Origin: Varroa destructor
Lineage: Eukaryota; Arthropoda; Arachnida; Mesostigmata; Varroidae
Assembly (NCBI RefSeq): GCF_002443255.2
Contig: NW_019211457.1
Span: 27,656,220-27,720,219 of the forward strand
Length of the DNA: 64,000 bases
Direction: 5' to 3'
Part shown: positions 15,217 through 29,881 of the stretch, piece after piece
How the letters are laid out: each line of letters starts with the position of its first letter
How positions within the stretch are numbered: the stretch's first letter is position 1
Made by a program: the position numbers and the translations under genes
Notes under the pieces: model-generated
Told to the model about the DNA's origin: nothing
Seen by the model: only the letters and a program-made list of their open reading frames with translations
Database searches by the model: none

Positions 15217-18200
15217 CCGTTAATTTAATGTATAGGTCTTGTATATACATCAATATACACTACTAGCCATACTTTAATAGTCTCATGTCAATCATCCAGT
15301 CAGCCCGGCGATCTATCTCTACAACCTCGTCGTGCACTTCCTTTTGACAGAGATACGCGCTTGCGCCGGCACATACACAAAATATCGCAGCTGCCCAGTA
15401 AACAGACGAAGTGAAGGAGCGAACGTTGTTAACACGAGGGATCGAAGAGCTGGCTAGCTAACTAATTACCTAGTTAGTTGGTAAATTGGATAGCAAGCGA
15501 CATAATTATACCTGCGACAGTATCGTTAGTTTTTCGCCTTTGACGAACGCTTTAGGCCGCGAAGCGTCACCCACTGGACGTCTGGTAAACCCTCACTTAC
15601 GGTCAGATTCACCCAACAGGAGCGATAAATAGCTACCACAGTTGTGCATTAAACTAGTGGAATTGTGACGCTCACGTTTTGTGTACGTCCGTAGCTTTAT
15701 GTAATAACGTTACAACAGCAAGGACTCGAAAAGAGCTGTAGAAGCAGAAAATGTACGACATATCAAAGCAGCATGCCCGATATCTCAGCCAATGGCGAAG
15801 GACAAAATGTCCTAAGTCCGAAATGCATGTCCCTCTCCATCGGTCCGGTGTAACCGAGAGAGACGTATTGGCATAGGCGCAGCTTTATTATTATAGGATT
15901 AACTTTGATCGTTAGTACAATTGAGCGATCAACGCAACTGGAGCTGAAGTTCACTGACACGGTGATTTCAGTCTTTATCTGCGCTGCACGGTAACCCAAT
16001 GTGATTATGACTGTGACGGCTTTAAGACACTTTTTAATGTTTTTCTTTGCCAGTGCATTACTGGATCAGGCGGTCAAACCTAACGCCAGTTAACAAGGTT
16101 GACGCTTCGTCTCGAAACGAAAGAAGGAAGATCATTGCCTCGTGTTCATTCCGCTTTTCGACGAGCGTCCAACAGTGGTGGTGGTACGGTAACGGCAATT
16201 TGGACGTGCCAGACAGCGGCAACAATAAAACTTGTTTATTGGTGTCCTTTATTCTGCTTATAGACGATCGAGAGAACGAAAGATGGCGATAGCGATAAAG
16301 AACTAAAGTACAGCAGACAGGGAGAGCCCTATCAAGAAATACAGTTGAACTAGATCTGACGTGCTGGTCCTAACTGGCGCGGAAAAACGTGCTCAGCGAA
16401 TGGTCGTTCAATAGGCTTTAACATCAACAACAATAAGAAGTCAGAGAAGCTCTCGAGTCGAATCAGCGTTGAATCTGATCGAAATCTATATGGATAGTAA
16501 GATACAGACAGCTTTACCGAGGTCTATCAGGGGATAGCTATTTGCTATTCATACAGCAGCCAGTTGTAGATGCGTTGGGTTGCCATGGTCTATCTAGTAG
16601 ATACGATGATGTACTTCTACGGCCATTTAGAGGGATGGGCTCAATCAAGTGACGCCTTTTTCTGTCTAATAATCTCTGTCTATTCGATGGATAACGACTT
16701 TCTGGCATCACAGATCATTGAGTCGCGAACGATAACCGTGCGAGACTATTTCATGCAATCGGTGCCCATTTAAATGAGAAACACTTAGAATCAATAAATC
16801 CTGTTTTGCTTAAATGCTTGCGTTATTGTTTGTACTTATGTCTCGGTCCTATTTTTGTTGTTCAAACTAGTTTCATTGTCTCTAGAGCTTATTGACCCGT
16901 AATATGTGTAGTGAGATAGGAGCTGGTCAGCGCGTAACGTAGACGTATATATATGCGTAGCGTATGTCCTATGGCTTACAGCCCACTTTCGAGTCCCGAC
17001 GAATGAACCAGAGCGGTTATAAGCTTGGATTACACATGAAGCTGAAACAAGTTGATGTTTCTGTTATGGTAATTTTCGTTTGCCTCTCGTGCTGCTGTTT
17101 TTTGTGGTAATCTTTAGTTCGTAAGCAATATCGTCAGCTCAATGTTGGCGGCGTCCCACGCCTTCGAATCAACTTTTGTAGAAACGCGACTACATAGAGT
17201 TGTTACAGCAAACGGTCGTGTTGCCGGTTGTCTTTGTTACGTTGAGCTACTTGTCTAGTTATACATTACGTTAGTCAAAGGACATACATTTGCTGATCCC
17301 TCGGTTGCTCTTTTCTTCGGCCAATCCACTTAGTGGATCAATTTTGTTGCTTGAGTTTAGTGCCGTTCCGTTGATTTCTGTTACAATATAGTGTACCGAG
17401 CGCGGTCTCAAAAATCCCGTAATACAAATGGTAGCAAGACATGATGATGGCGCGGGTCAGCATTCAAAGAACTCGTCCTTCCTTCGCCTCTACGGCGTCG
17501 CTGCATCCCCCCCCCCCCCACTCTCTCGATCACAATCCGGCCGGCGCAAATGCAGCGGATACGGCGAAGATAATCGCTACCAACAGCCGTCGACTGGGCC
17601 GTTCTGGGTCCTATCGGCGAAATTTCTACGCTTCGTATCGTGTCACGTGGAAATGAAATGAGCAGATCTGGAGATGGGTAACAGCGACAACGTCTACGTC
17701 GTCGTCGTACACGAACCAGAATCGAATTGTGCAGTGCTGCTCTTACTGCGGCAGCCAGAATTATTAGTAGTTAGAGAACAGCAGAGGATGCCAACAAGAT
17801 GAGATGCGCAACAAAGCTAAACCTACGCTCCGCCTACCGATACATCGTCGTTTATCAATGGCAAACTGTAGTCGGGCTCTTAAATTTAGCTGAACTAAAA
17901 TATGATTACGAATGGCCCGTAAGCCAAACCCATCGCTCGGAGTGGGCTCTTTCGAACGTTTCGTTTTACATGACCCGCATATCTGTGTACAGTTTTAAAA
18001 AACCCTGCCATTTTTCCATTCTCCGTTTATCATATTGGCTACGCATCATTATCGCATTGGCAGACCCAAGCAGGTTGGTAAGTTTTTGCTAAAAATAAAT
18101 AGTAAAATTAGAGTGACACTTCTCATTTTGAATGAATAGGTGGTTTTGTCATTGTTTGTCACCAATTATTGTCAGGTTGCTTGTCGAGCGTCGACATGCT

Positions 18201-21200
18201 GCAAAAAGCTTTAATATATATATAATAGGTAAATAGCCCCTGTCGGGGTTCATTGTGTGTCGCTTTGAATTGGGGTGCTCACTAGTTCGTTCGCTAATTA
18301 TACGACATCGGCAGTCAGTCTACAATGTACTAGTCCTGCTGCTGCGCCCGTGTCAGTTTTCTCTGCTGTTCTACTCGTTGTTCGTATTATTATTTGGACG
18401 TTCTCTGTACATCTACCTAACTTCAGCTGCAGTTGCTGCTCGATCAATAAAGTCGTCTTCTAAAATACGGTCGCTATACGTCGACAACGGTGCTGACGCC
18501 GATGGCATGCGATCACGTGGACGTCCGTGTGAAATGTTCGCTTCAATCCACCAGTAGAACGAAGAAACAGAGGGCCTACGTGGCAATTTATCGACAGCCT
18601 GCCGGTGAACTCCCTGAAGACGAAGTGGCCAAAACTACTGGCCCTGTTGTAATAATAACGACGCTATCGTCGTAGTGGTGATGGTAACAGCAATCGCCCG
18701 GTTCACGGATCGCTATTCGGCTTTCGGCATTCGACGCACGATGCTTTTTATCGCCGTTGGTCGCCATCGTCCATCGGTTCGTCGTAGAAAAATGGAAAGA
18801 GGGGAAAAATACGTCCCAAACGTATTCGTCGGAGCCGCGGTACATTCTTCACAGACGCTGCATCTTTGGAAACAGTGACAGCATGCGTGTTGTTCCTTCT
18901 TCTGCTTCTCCGAAACTGGATTTGCGTCTGGGGTTCACTTTTTCATGACTCTTAAGTTCGTCGCCATGGCAACGGCGCTAATGCTGCTGACAAGCGGTTC
19001 CAATAGGTCGTGCCCGTATCTTGCGCATGTGAGTTGTCCTGCCTCCTTTTTTCAAAGCAGTTAGCGGCGAGTTGCTGCTGTCGCGGCTGCTGCCGCCAGG
19101 AAGAAGGGAGAGAAAAAGCGCTCGTCCATACGTGTGGCCATACAACCAGATCTGAAGTTCGCACATCGCCAGCCCGTTGGCAACTGATGTTGGCGTCGAC
19201 GCGAGCTTACTGATGTCGTTACCAAATCCGATATCAACAATTCTGGTGGTGGTAGCAGCAAACGTGTTAGCACACCGAAAATTATGTTGGTAAGATTCGC
19301 TGTGGTCGTTCCGTGTTAGCGTCGAGCGCCTTCTACTAAAGATCGCTGACGCAGTTAGAACTTGTGTTCGGTACGGGCCAGTATCCGAAAAAATAAAGAA
19401 CGGCAAACCAACAAACGACCCGGGGCTCAAAGCCCAAAATCATTGTCGTCGACGACCACGACGAAGACGAAATGTGAACGTAGCAAAGTCGAAATCGCTC
19501 TTCAGTCGATTGCAGTACACATACCGGATGTATAGTATAGACAGACACAGCTGAAGGTCTGAACCACCTGCCTTAGGGGTAGTACGTTTTGCACTGCAAA
19601 CGAGGAAACGTATCAGATAGAGAAAGATAAAAGACTCGTATCAGTGTTTCTTGGCTGACTTGAGTAAACTGAGCGTTGTTTTCGTAACACCGCATATACC
19701 CATGTTCCGTGTTTTTTTTCAAATGCCATTTCGGGTGAGACTTCCATTGTACAGCGCCCTGCTGTAGTCTTGAGCTTAATTTTCACAAAGTGTTAATTAT
19801 CTTACGGAAGTGGCCCATTTATATGAATTGGTCAAAAGGCATAGGCTTTTGGCAGTAGGGCCAATTATTCTTTCACAGGAAAATGCCAGGACACGCTTTG
19901 GTACTCATTGGTCAGAAGGACTGTGTTGGCAGAACAGTTTTTCTTATCCATCCTTTATTGCAGACATATAAATAGCATTACATTTTAAGGATGACTGCTA
20001 AATTATATTGGAATGTTGTTTTTTTAGTTTGTCAAACGTAACCAATCAACAAACATAGTATTGTTCTAATTTTCGGACCTGATGCCGACCTATGTCAATC
20101 GGTATGACTAGGAGCAGCTATACGCTTCCGTGAATAAACTTGCACCCCCTTTTGATTGAATACAACGACGACTCAGACGAGCCCTAAAGCTTGACATGTA
20201 TGAACTGAGTCATTTTTCAAAAAAAGCGCGCTATTATTTTCGTATACCCGTTTGTACAAATGACACAAGTAGCCTAATAACATCCACAGTAACAATTACT
20301 CTGGCCACACGCAACACCGGCTGGATATATAGTACATGCGTTCTGGCCGGGTCAATAAAATCGCTTCCTTGTACCTCTATTATATGGCTGTATTGAAACC
20401 CCATCACTAACCCACCGGTAACCACAGCAACACAACAGCACCAGCCAGAATGGCCGTTTCAGAGAAGTTACGAGTGGCACATACTATTAAAAGCATCAGA
20501 AACAATCAGGGAATCAACTATACTGCGATAGCCGGCAGACGGCTGAGTTCTTCCTCAAGAGCTTCTTCCTATTGTAGCTGGACTACTTTATTTCCCAATC
20601 TGTTTATTTCTACCTTTGCATTTCTATGACACATGGGAGTCCAATCACAGCGCATGATCTTGTTGCTTACGACGACATCAGCAGCGGCGCTACCATGCCG
20701 TAGCAGACCCCACAGTCGGGTGATCGGACACCACCTGTCGCGACCTGATCTGAGGACCGTGGACGCTACTACTGTGAACTGTTATTAGACTTATGTCAGT
20801 ATAGGCTGCGAGTTACAAGCTATCCCACAAAGAGTCAACTAACGAAGGGCTATTACTTGTCGACAATATGCTGCACCGTTTAGTTCCACACTGTCCTGTC
20901 ATCTGGTTGATACAAAAGTAAGCGAAAACGGCAAAACACGAAGCTCGTTAGTGTTCGTGTCGGTATATGGCGCGCCCGCAATGACCGCAAGCGGCACGTG
21001 ATCCTAAACCTCTTGCAAGTATCAAGAATCCTCTGTTTTGAGCTTCGGCTTCAGTGCCACTTTTCCGCTAAAGCACGGGCATCGACTCTTTATGCGGCGA
21101 CATCGTCCGCAGTCGCAATCGACTTTAGCGATTGTTTGATTTTTTTGTTTGTACATCGAGCCGACGAGATCATATCTCATGCCAGTTCCCACTGTATTAC

Positions 21201-24200
21201 ACTGTTGCGTGGCGTTCACTGCAGACTTCGGACTTTGTTTAGGTTCAGCCGGATAAGCCCAGGATCGCCGTCCATATGAATTGTTAGAAACGCCATTGAC
21301 GTTGTCGTCATCGTTTTCAATTATACATCGTCTATGGTTATCATGCACGTAGCAACGCTGCATCTTTCGTTGGTACGGCTGCCGTTGACGGCCAACGAAA
21401 AACATAAGACGTTCGGTTATTTAATTCTCTTTCGCTGCTGTTTATACCGACGCCAACGGCAGCACGAACACACGAATCGATCGAAATATTACAGCAGTAA
21501 GTGCGGCAATGCGTCGTTCCGCGAAAAACATACGCTCTGCCGCTTCGGCGCTCACAAAATTCTCGATGATTTCGTGATTTCATTCGCTCCTTTTGCTTAC
21601 GTTGTTGATCTTGCCACTCGCTGCCAGTGATTTGGTTGCTCTGATGGCCCAAACCAGGCCAAACCATATAAACTTCGCTATTCAGGAATGGTAGCTTGCG
21701 TGGCCGTCGCAGCCAATGGGCTTCACTTTAGTCCTGATTTTGAACTGGCGCAAAGTAGCTATATCTTTCAGCGTATTTTGGCGCCGCAATACGATTCACT
21801 CAAAATCAGTGAGAGAGCGTAAGGGCCCATAGAAATTTGGCCTAAAAACCCCCTGTCTGTTTGCCCCATTGGTAGTGGTATGAGTGACATCAACGGCCAA
21901 CGGCAATGAAAGCAGCGGTTTTTGGTGCAGTTGAAATTCAATTATTGTCGCAATTACCATTCCAATCACTACGTTGAGGGGGTTGCAGTGATTATAAGCA
22001 CACGTACGATATAAGCAGCAATTATCTTTAGCACTAAATGTCCTGTTTTTTCGAGTAGTAAGAGTAGCGTTTTTGTGCATTCGTCTGGATAGCAAGAAAA
22101 GTTATCGAAAAAGATAATATTAAGTTTTTTTTTTTGCTGGGGCCCGGACTAGGTGCACAGGCAAATTAATTAGGGTACATAATTATTAGGTGCATAGGCA
22201 AAATACGAAGACTCTACTAAGTATGCTCGATTTGAACAATAATTGTTAAACTAGGATGTACGGCTCCCTGCACGGCTTTTAGCGTAAAAGGAATCTTTTA
22301 ACTACGACAGGGTTCGCAACTAAGATTTCCATAAGGGCAGACGATATTCCGACTTTCTGATTGTTTTGAGGTTCAACTGCTTTCGGTACCTGTTTAAATG
22401 AAACTTTCGGTTACATTATGGCCATAAAAGGACCACTAATTTGTGGTATTTCTGCAGCGACCCTCCCTTCTGCGCCCCAAAGTGCACGTACAGTCGAAAC
22501 TCCCGATTTAAATAGTGCCAAAATATGCTGGATCTACACAAGATTATAATATAATACGTACGGTCAGGCTTGCATAAGCCCGTTGTAGCATTTGTTCGTG
22601 TACAACAGAAGGTAAATGGTCAGCTCTAGAAGGTGGATGAGCGACGATATCTATCGATGAGCGGCAGCGAAAAAGAAACGAAGCTCCAAATGAGGGAAGA
22701 GATGACGTTCAAAAGTGGCGCCAGATCACGGCATATCAGAGGAAAGGATAATATGATAAAAACAGGGATGATTTTTATTATGGCATGATGATGATAACGT
22801 CGATTAGCAGTATGCCTATTTCAGGCCGTTGCTGGTTCAAGTTCACGCCAGACCCTATTTCTGGATGGCGGTACCATTGATCCTGCTTCTGCAGCTGCCA
22901 TCGCTGTGATCGACGTCTTGAACGAGGGCCACGAGGGGCCTACAGGATAATGGTGACCATTATTAGACGTAATTACAACTGCATTTGACAAAATCTCCAA
23001 AGACTGCTATCGCTAAAGCCGAAATCGATGAAGCTAATTAGCAAGGCTAAAGCCAAGCTCTACTTTCGACCGATCGGACGCTGTCGGTCGGCAACGAGAT
23101 GATGCCGTAATCACTCGCCCTGCGGCGGCGAAGCAGCATCTGTTCTTGACGTTTTGCTCGTCATAAGCTAGCGGAGCCGCGATGAAGACGCAGCAGCAGC
23201 AACGAAAACACGATGTACATTGCGCTTAATCTGCGACGAATCATGTGGCAGTGGCAGTGGCAACGATCATGCCGAACCAACCGTTCGCTGCCGGTCAGTT
23301 TCGTCTACACGAGACTGGGTTTCGTTCCGTCTGGCCTGATTTGGTTCACTCACTCTGTCCCCTGGCGTCCGCTGCTTTCGACCGGTCACTTTAAAATGGT
23401 CAGCTATCATCTGCGAGCAGCTAACTGCCCTTCACTTGAACACAACAGTGCGTATGGCGCTGCAGCACATAATGACGATGGCAGCGCCGTAGACGACAAA
23501 AATTGGAATAACGATGGAGACGAGAAGATGCGGAGCCGTTGCCGTCTCTGCTGCATCTGTCGTCTACACCGCCGCGGCCGAAAGTATTGTCTTTATGGTC
23601 GTAGAATGTTTTTAGTCTAAACATGAGTAGAGGTAGCAGTGTAATCTAACCTAGGTATAGCGAAGACAGATCTTGTAGCTGTTTGATCAGAGACTGAAGT
23701 ACGGTCCATGCAGAGAGTCAAGACCCCGTCGACTCCGCTCGCTTTGAGAGCGATAGGTGATTTGGAATAACCGAGTTGGAGAACGGTTGACTTTTCGTTG
23801 GGTAGTGCTTCATTAGCTGCTATAATGCTCTTAATATTCACCATTGAAGCTCGTACCAATTCCGCTGTTCAACCGTAACGCAAAAATATTGTCCGTGGTA
23901 TTCTTTATTAAAGCAAAACTTCTGTGACTGATTCCGCCAGACCAAGTTACTCCAGTAGCATTCGATTCGTTAATAACGTCAAGCAACTTTGTGGAAAGAA
24001 ATCATAAGAATATATAACTGGCGTACGGTTGTCACCACTATCGGTTCCTTAAAATTAAAGTTGTGGCACGATTTACAAGACGATGGTACTCCGAAACTAT
24101 AGGGCCATCGAGGCGATTCAGCAATCAAATAGACTTAAATTTTAAGCATTATCTGGATATTGGTCTGCTCTGCATAATGATCAGCATATACTATCCAACA

Positions 24201-26160
24201 TCATTCGATATGGTGCCACGTCCCGATTTTGGCCAGGAGTCGAATACAGGAGATTCGGTGCGGTACTAAATAGCTAAAGTGGCCAACGCTCGCTAGCGGG
24301 CATGAAACCTCGCTTCTTCTGCGGATAGAATTCCATCAAGTTAAGCCAAAGGAGGAGTTCTAGCAGGCGGACGGAAAAATGGCGGAAGACGTAAAACAAG
24401 CTGAAACAGAAGAAGATGAAGTTCCTATTCGGATTATGAGCTCGCACTGCTGGCGACGATGTGGGTTGGTCGTTGTCGAAATTACTGTCGCTGTTGGATT
24501 GGCATCGCCTTGCATTATCTTCCATGGGGACGCTATTACGCTAACGAAACGGGCTTGGAGCGAAGTCGCTGAAAAAAGCAAAGCTGAAATCGCCAAACAA
24601 CGCTCCTTCCCCACGAAGTGCCAAACATCGAAGCATTCGAACGACCAGCGGCCACAGCGAAGAACGAACGACGGCCAATCGACCAACCGATGCTGAAATC
24701 GAAGCTGAAGTTGATGATGACGCTGAAGCCTGGAGAAGGGGCGGCCGAAAGCCAAACCGCGAACGGCAACGAAGTCGCGCAGTCCAGGTGATGCCGTTCA
24801 AAGTCTCAGCTGGCGCGGCAGTTTGGAGTCACCGCCGTCACTTGTACTACAGTCGATGTCGCTGTTTTTCGTAGAACTGAAGGATAGAAAAATATAAGGG
24901 GCAATAATAAAGGGAGTGCGAAAAGGGGTGGGAGTCAATGAAAATGGCAAAGCGCGATTGTCGACAAACACGGACAACTGAGCGAAAAAGCCGAACCCTA
25001 AGCTCCAAATACGACCAGCCCAGAGTTGACGTCACCGTAGCTGTCGACGATTATGCTGCTGCTGTTATTGCCGCTCCAGACGACCGAAGACAACCAAAGC
25101 AGACGGAAGATAGAAGCTGTAACATGAACGCAGCAGAAACGAAAATGAAGAAGAGCTATAACCGAAGTACAGGAGAAGACGAACCCGGCAGAGGAGCCAT
25201 CGCCCTGCTGAAAAGTCGATAGTTCGCAACCATAGCAATAGGTACATATAGGTAGGTATAGCAATAGGTAGTAATAGCAGCAGCAGAAATATAGCAAAGG
25301 TTTCTTCCGCGGCTAGAATACATAATACGGAGCTGAAGCTTGGCGAGCTTGCCACTCATTGGAGTCGAAGAAAATGTTGCAAACATTGTTGAAGCGAAGA
25401 GCCACGAGAAGTCTGCTGCGGTGGATCGACGTCGTTTGCTGAAGCAACATGGATATCAGTGTTCTAGATGTTGTGGTAATAGGTAAATGTAAAATCCGAG
25501 CAATACTGGCAAAAAGGCTGTGCTGCCTTAGCCGACAGATCAGCAAGCGGCTTCTTCGAATGCTATTGCCAGTGGGGGTGAAACAGAACGGAGGATGCTG
25601 ATGCCATCGTTCTTTTTGGCATACGTCTACAATGTCGATCCAACAGCTGAAGGAAATGCGACGAAGGGGCGTCGTACAACAAAAATAACAGCAGAGGCAG
25701 AAAAAATAGAAAAGCGGCTCTGATGACGGCAATAGGAGCGAAAATCGTATGGCGTTTCACCGTTTTCATCGTCGACGGGACGCGCCGTGCCCATAATAAG
25801 CGGCAATATGTGCATCAACAATAGCGATGTTCGCACATTAACTACGGGCGACAGTTTCGACGCTATTGATAGACAGTATGCTTTACCCTTTGTCTGCGCC
25901 GTACCCTACTTGCTACTAAGCTTGGTTTATATTCCTATGCGTGAGCGCAGGTTCTTGATGAAACGCCGAAACCTAAAGTAAATACATAATGACCATAATC
26001 TTAGTAATAACAATTACTGTTAATGTTGTTATTCCTTTAAATAGAGCAGTAAAGGTATCAATAGAAAAAAAACTCAATAGGAGAGGGTCAGCATATCCTG
26101 ATGACAGCTTTGCAAGATAAAAGCAAAAAATGTTGCTGAAAAACATGGCGTCAGCACTAG

Positions 26161-26162
<2 letters not shown>
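15217..26162. other. non-coding region, middle part
   Basis: No recognisable exon was found. Several short stretches (about 18900-19200, 23150-23600, 24360-25200) are richer in GC and in CAG/CGA-type triplets and give overlapping open frames on both strands. These could be regulatory or 5' UTR sequence, but I see no splice-supported coding signal. Confidence 0.5.
17507..17519. repeat. poly-C tract (13 C)
   Basis: Thirteen consecutive C on the + strand in non-coding DNA. Confidence 0.9.

Positions 26163-26202
<40 letters not shown>
26163..26202. repeat. (AT)20 microsatellite
   Basis: Forty uninterrupted bases of alternating AT in non-coding DNA. Confidence 0.98.
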
Positions 26203-26206
<4 letters not shown>

Positions 26207-26337
26207 AGAGAGCGTAAAAAGTCAGATTGACTCCGGCGCTTATGGCCGCTTGGTGGGTGGTAGCCAACAAGTGACCAGCTCCGATAGGATTATGCTGTCC
26301 CCCATGAACCTGACCGAGTGGTGCGGATAGTTTTAGA

Positions 26338-26442
26338 AGCGTCGAACGATACCCACCGAAGAGATGTCTGCATCGCACCGAAGTTAAACCGAGTAGCTGA
26401 GGGCGTGATGGACTAAGGTACCATTGTGACAATGGTGATGTT
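26338..26442 (+). pseudogene. 5S rRNA-like fragment (degenerate)
   Basis: The stretch ACGATACCCACC...CACCGAAGTTAA...GGGCGTGATGG resembles the 5' half of 5S rRNA, including an exact CACCGAAGTTAA (the pol III A-box region of 5S). The 3' half (GGATGGG...CCTGGGAA box C) is poorly matched. It could be a 5S-derived SINE, a pseudogene or a chance match. Confidence 0.25.
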
Positions 26443-29400
26443 GCCGTGTTTCTAATGCGATCTGTCACAAGTTCTTCGACTTCTCGCGCGAGCTGCGTCA
26501 CTAAATCGAGCTACCTGAACAACACCCGATATGATAGTAGTTGTCGTTATTGTTCGAGACGACAGGAAAGCAGCGGCGATGACGATGCCTCAAAAAGCAT
26601 ATCTGCGGTAAAAGCAAACCAATGAAATGCAGACCGGAGGAAGAGTGACAGGCGATGAAGCAAGGTAAAAATATGACCATGGCAAATCAGCTGCTGCTGT
26701 TTTACGGGTAGTAACACAGTAAAACGGTAGCGAAAAATGCTCCATAACTGACGGTTAACAGTCGACGAATGCTGCTATTGCTGCTGCTGGAGGAAACGCG
26801 CCGTCCAACAGGTTGAAAGGAACATCGAACAGTTGGGGGTACGGAAAAAACAAAACTAACTGAGCACGCTACGTCGCGCAAATACAATGAATTCGCGATT
26901 TTGCCGGTGATATTGATTTTTGCTGCTGCTGTTAGCGGCGCTGATGATGATGGCGGCGGCGCTGACAGCGCCAATGGCGGCAACTTGTGTCCGAAGCGGT
27001 TGCCACTGGAATTGCAATAACTGTGGCACGTTTTATGTTCTCTTGACCATCCGCGTTTGTTGTTGGCTGTGGTTCATTTTCTGTGTGTGAGTGGGTGTCT
27101 ACATTCAGAATAGACGCGGGCGTAAAACGTCTTTTGTTAAGTGTCGTCGTCGTCGTTTTTGAAAGGCCCAAGCAAATTTTGATTTTACGCGCAGGAAGAC
27201 GTTAATATTTCAGTATTATTACGGGTTATGTTATGGGTTACGCTCATTTGCCGATGGTTACGTTGGTTGCGGTAGAATCTAACTTCAAGAAATAGCTGTG
27301 ACTAACTGTTATGTGGCTAACTTGTTCTACTAAAGTGGACATTGAATTGTTATTGAAAAGGACTTTCGTAGACAGCGTAGATTCTATACCAGAGAAAGCG
27401 ATGCCTCGCGAAAATCGAGAATAAATAATGAACACAACGAAAGCTGGCCTGTCGAAACAAAGCAGCTTGCCGCTTTTGGTCAATTACGCTTTGGCAAGTC
27501 ACACTAAGTCTTATCAAGAGGCTAACGAAAAAACTAGAATCAGCAATCGAAATGTCGGTGGAAGATTAATAAATATGGCTATTTGCCTGAGGTTTGTAAC
27601 CATAGCTTGGAAACTAATAAGGACCATCCCTTGTTTGTCTTCCGTCAAATATTACTCAGCTTTTCAATAGCAGACTATAACTATAAATAAGTACAAGTTG
27701 TCGAAGTCTGCATGAACTCCTAACGCAGTGACAAATTGGTGCCTATTGAGCGGTTGCCAGTCGCTAATGATTTGGTCCATTCCTGTTGAGGCACGGGAAT
27801 CCCTAGCGTGTTAGCTACCTTAGATAAAGTAACAGTTTTTGCTTCTTTACCCTCGCCTGTCTCCAACTGAAGGTGACGTGGAGACAAAAAAAACAAGTCA
27901 TAAGAATACAAACATGCGACGTTAATTAACCCGTGCGAACGCGTTGGCAGCTAATTAAACTTCTATAACAATGACATTATTTCAGTTCATATCTGGCTTA
28001 CTTTTTCTCTACATAGACGTCACGACGTCGAAGCGAGTTAGGACCTCACTTTGCCTACGCCTCAGTTGAACACAGCGGCGACAGCAGCAGTAGAAATAAC
28101 AGCTTAAAAAGTACAAGGAGTTGCACCTTTTTTGACAGTCTGGCAGAATTGTCCAACGGCCGCTCATATCCCTCCCTGGTCACTTATCGACGCCTGCGTG
28201 TGTTAATAGGGCTATCATCAATCCATCCGCTGGCTGGTGAGTAGTCAGTCGACGTTCACGCCGTAGCCGCTGTTGCTGAAAGAGACGTGATTGCGATGAA
28301 AATAGTGGCAAACAGAAACAGAGACAAGTGCCAAAGGGAACCGAAATGGAAGCCGTAAACAATACAAGGCTTGCAGATGAACGACCAGCATGGATTGGCT
28401 TGACACAAAAAGCCGGGCAGCACAAAATTTTATTGTTGGCGTGTGAAGCGATGTAACAGAGAACAAAAAAAAATGTAGAAAGGTAGCAAATATCGGATAC
28501 AGCCGCTGAAAGCGAGCCTCTGAGTTTAAAAAAAAAAACTACCATTCTTTCTGTGATAAGTTTCTGGCGTTATTGAGTGGTTAGAGAAACGTTCGCCCTC
28601 GGTCTGTTGTAGGCAGTCCGGGGCAAAGGCGAGCTGCCGTAGAAGATTACGTCGAAGTTGAGGACCTAACCAATGCGGGGTCAGGTAAGTTCTCCCCGTT
28701 GCGAAGGCGGCCAGGTGACAGTCAGTAAGCAAAGCTATTTTAATTCAATCGAGTTACTCGCATCGGTTCATTAAAACAAAAATAGAATAGTCCATAGTGT
28801 ATGACTAGTATTGTCTTCGACACAGAGAGGTAATAATTTAATAGAAAAACAAAAAAGGAAAAGGTCTTAAAGAGTAGATTGAGGGATGACGAGGTAAGAG
28901 TTGGCATAGGCGACAAGTCGATCGTCTGAATGTGACTATAATTACGCTTAAACCGGATCAGTTGACGTCGATATACACGGAGATGTTGTATGCTCTTACG
29001 TTTACTAAATCGGCTAATGGTAATAAACGATTATTGTATTATCAGTACGACTTACGAGTGTTGACATTTACGCATAGTTATGGAATAAATTTGAAGACGA
29101 AACTATTAAGTGTTACAATTGCAGTCCGAAAAACAGCAAAACTCAAACATAATCAACACGCACAATGGGACTCAGTCAATCAATGGGTGGACTTAAGTCA
29201 GTGTTATTACACGAACACATGAAAATGAAGTTCCGAAGATAGAAGAGGCGAATTTTTCCCTCGACTTGCTATAATCGCGTCCCGTCCCGTCTTATGCTAT
29301 GCGACGAACAATCTGGCTATGCTAACAATCTAGTCTAGTTACCATCGATAGTTGATAGCGGCCATGGCGACACCTCTGTTAGCGAAACATACCGTAAACA

Positions 29401-29793
29401 CGAACGCGCATAGTCGAGCAAAGAGCCGCACGACGCCGGCATCAGGGACGCTTTGAAAACCTAAGCCCGGACAAAAGCAAATCAGTTGGCGCACAACACG
29501 TCGCCGATTGCAGTAATAACAGAAGACGCAGTCGCCAATGAAGTTCATGGCGACTTGTCGAGAACTGTCCTCGGGTAGTTCGTGCGTTTGGTTTGTGACA
29601 AAACGAAAAACACTTTTTATCGTCTTCGCAGGATTTGCCCCCTGGCGACGTGCATCCGCTAAGTATAGACGACGCTGGAGACTCTGTCTTGACTGGTTGA
29701 CCGAGCATTAAATAGGAAAACTTGTTAGGCTGTTTCTATAACGTCCTGCTCTGAAAAGGCGGCTCCTTCGGAACAGGCCCGCATCTACAGCAC

Positions 29794-29881
29794 GTCCTCG
29801 TGATGGCGTAGTAAATAATTTGTTCGTCTGCTACATCTAAGGGTGTACGTGGTAGTCTGGGTTCGAATCCGAGCGTGGACG
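29794..29881 (+). pseudogene. tRNA-like sequence, Leu/Ser-class length, probably degenerate
   Basis: A perfect pol III B box (GGGTTCGAATCC, 29859-29870) sits in a T arm with four of five stem pairs. The flanking 7-nt ends GTCCTCG (29794-29800) and CGTGGAC (29874-29880) pair at six of seven positions. An A-box-like TGGCGTAGT follows the 5' arm at the usual place. The total of about 87 nt is right for a tRNA with a long variable arm, and a CTAAGG loop could hold AAG (Leu). The D arm and anticodon stem do not fold cleanly. It is more likely a tRNA pseudogene or SINE head than a working tRNA. Confidence 0.4.
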
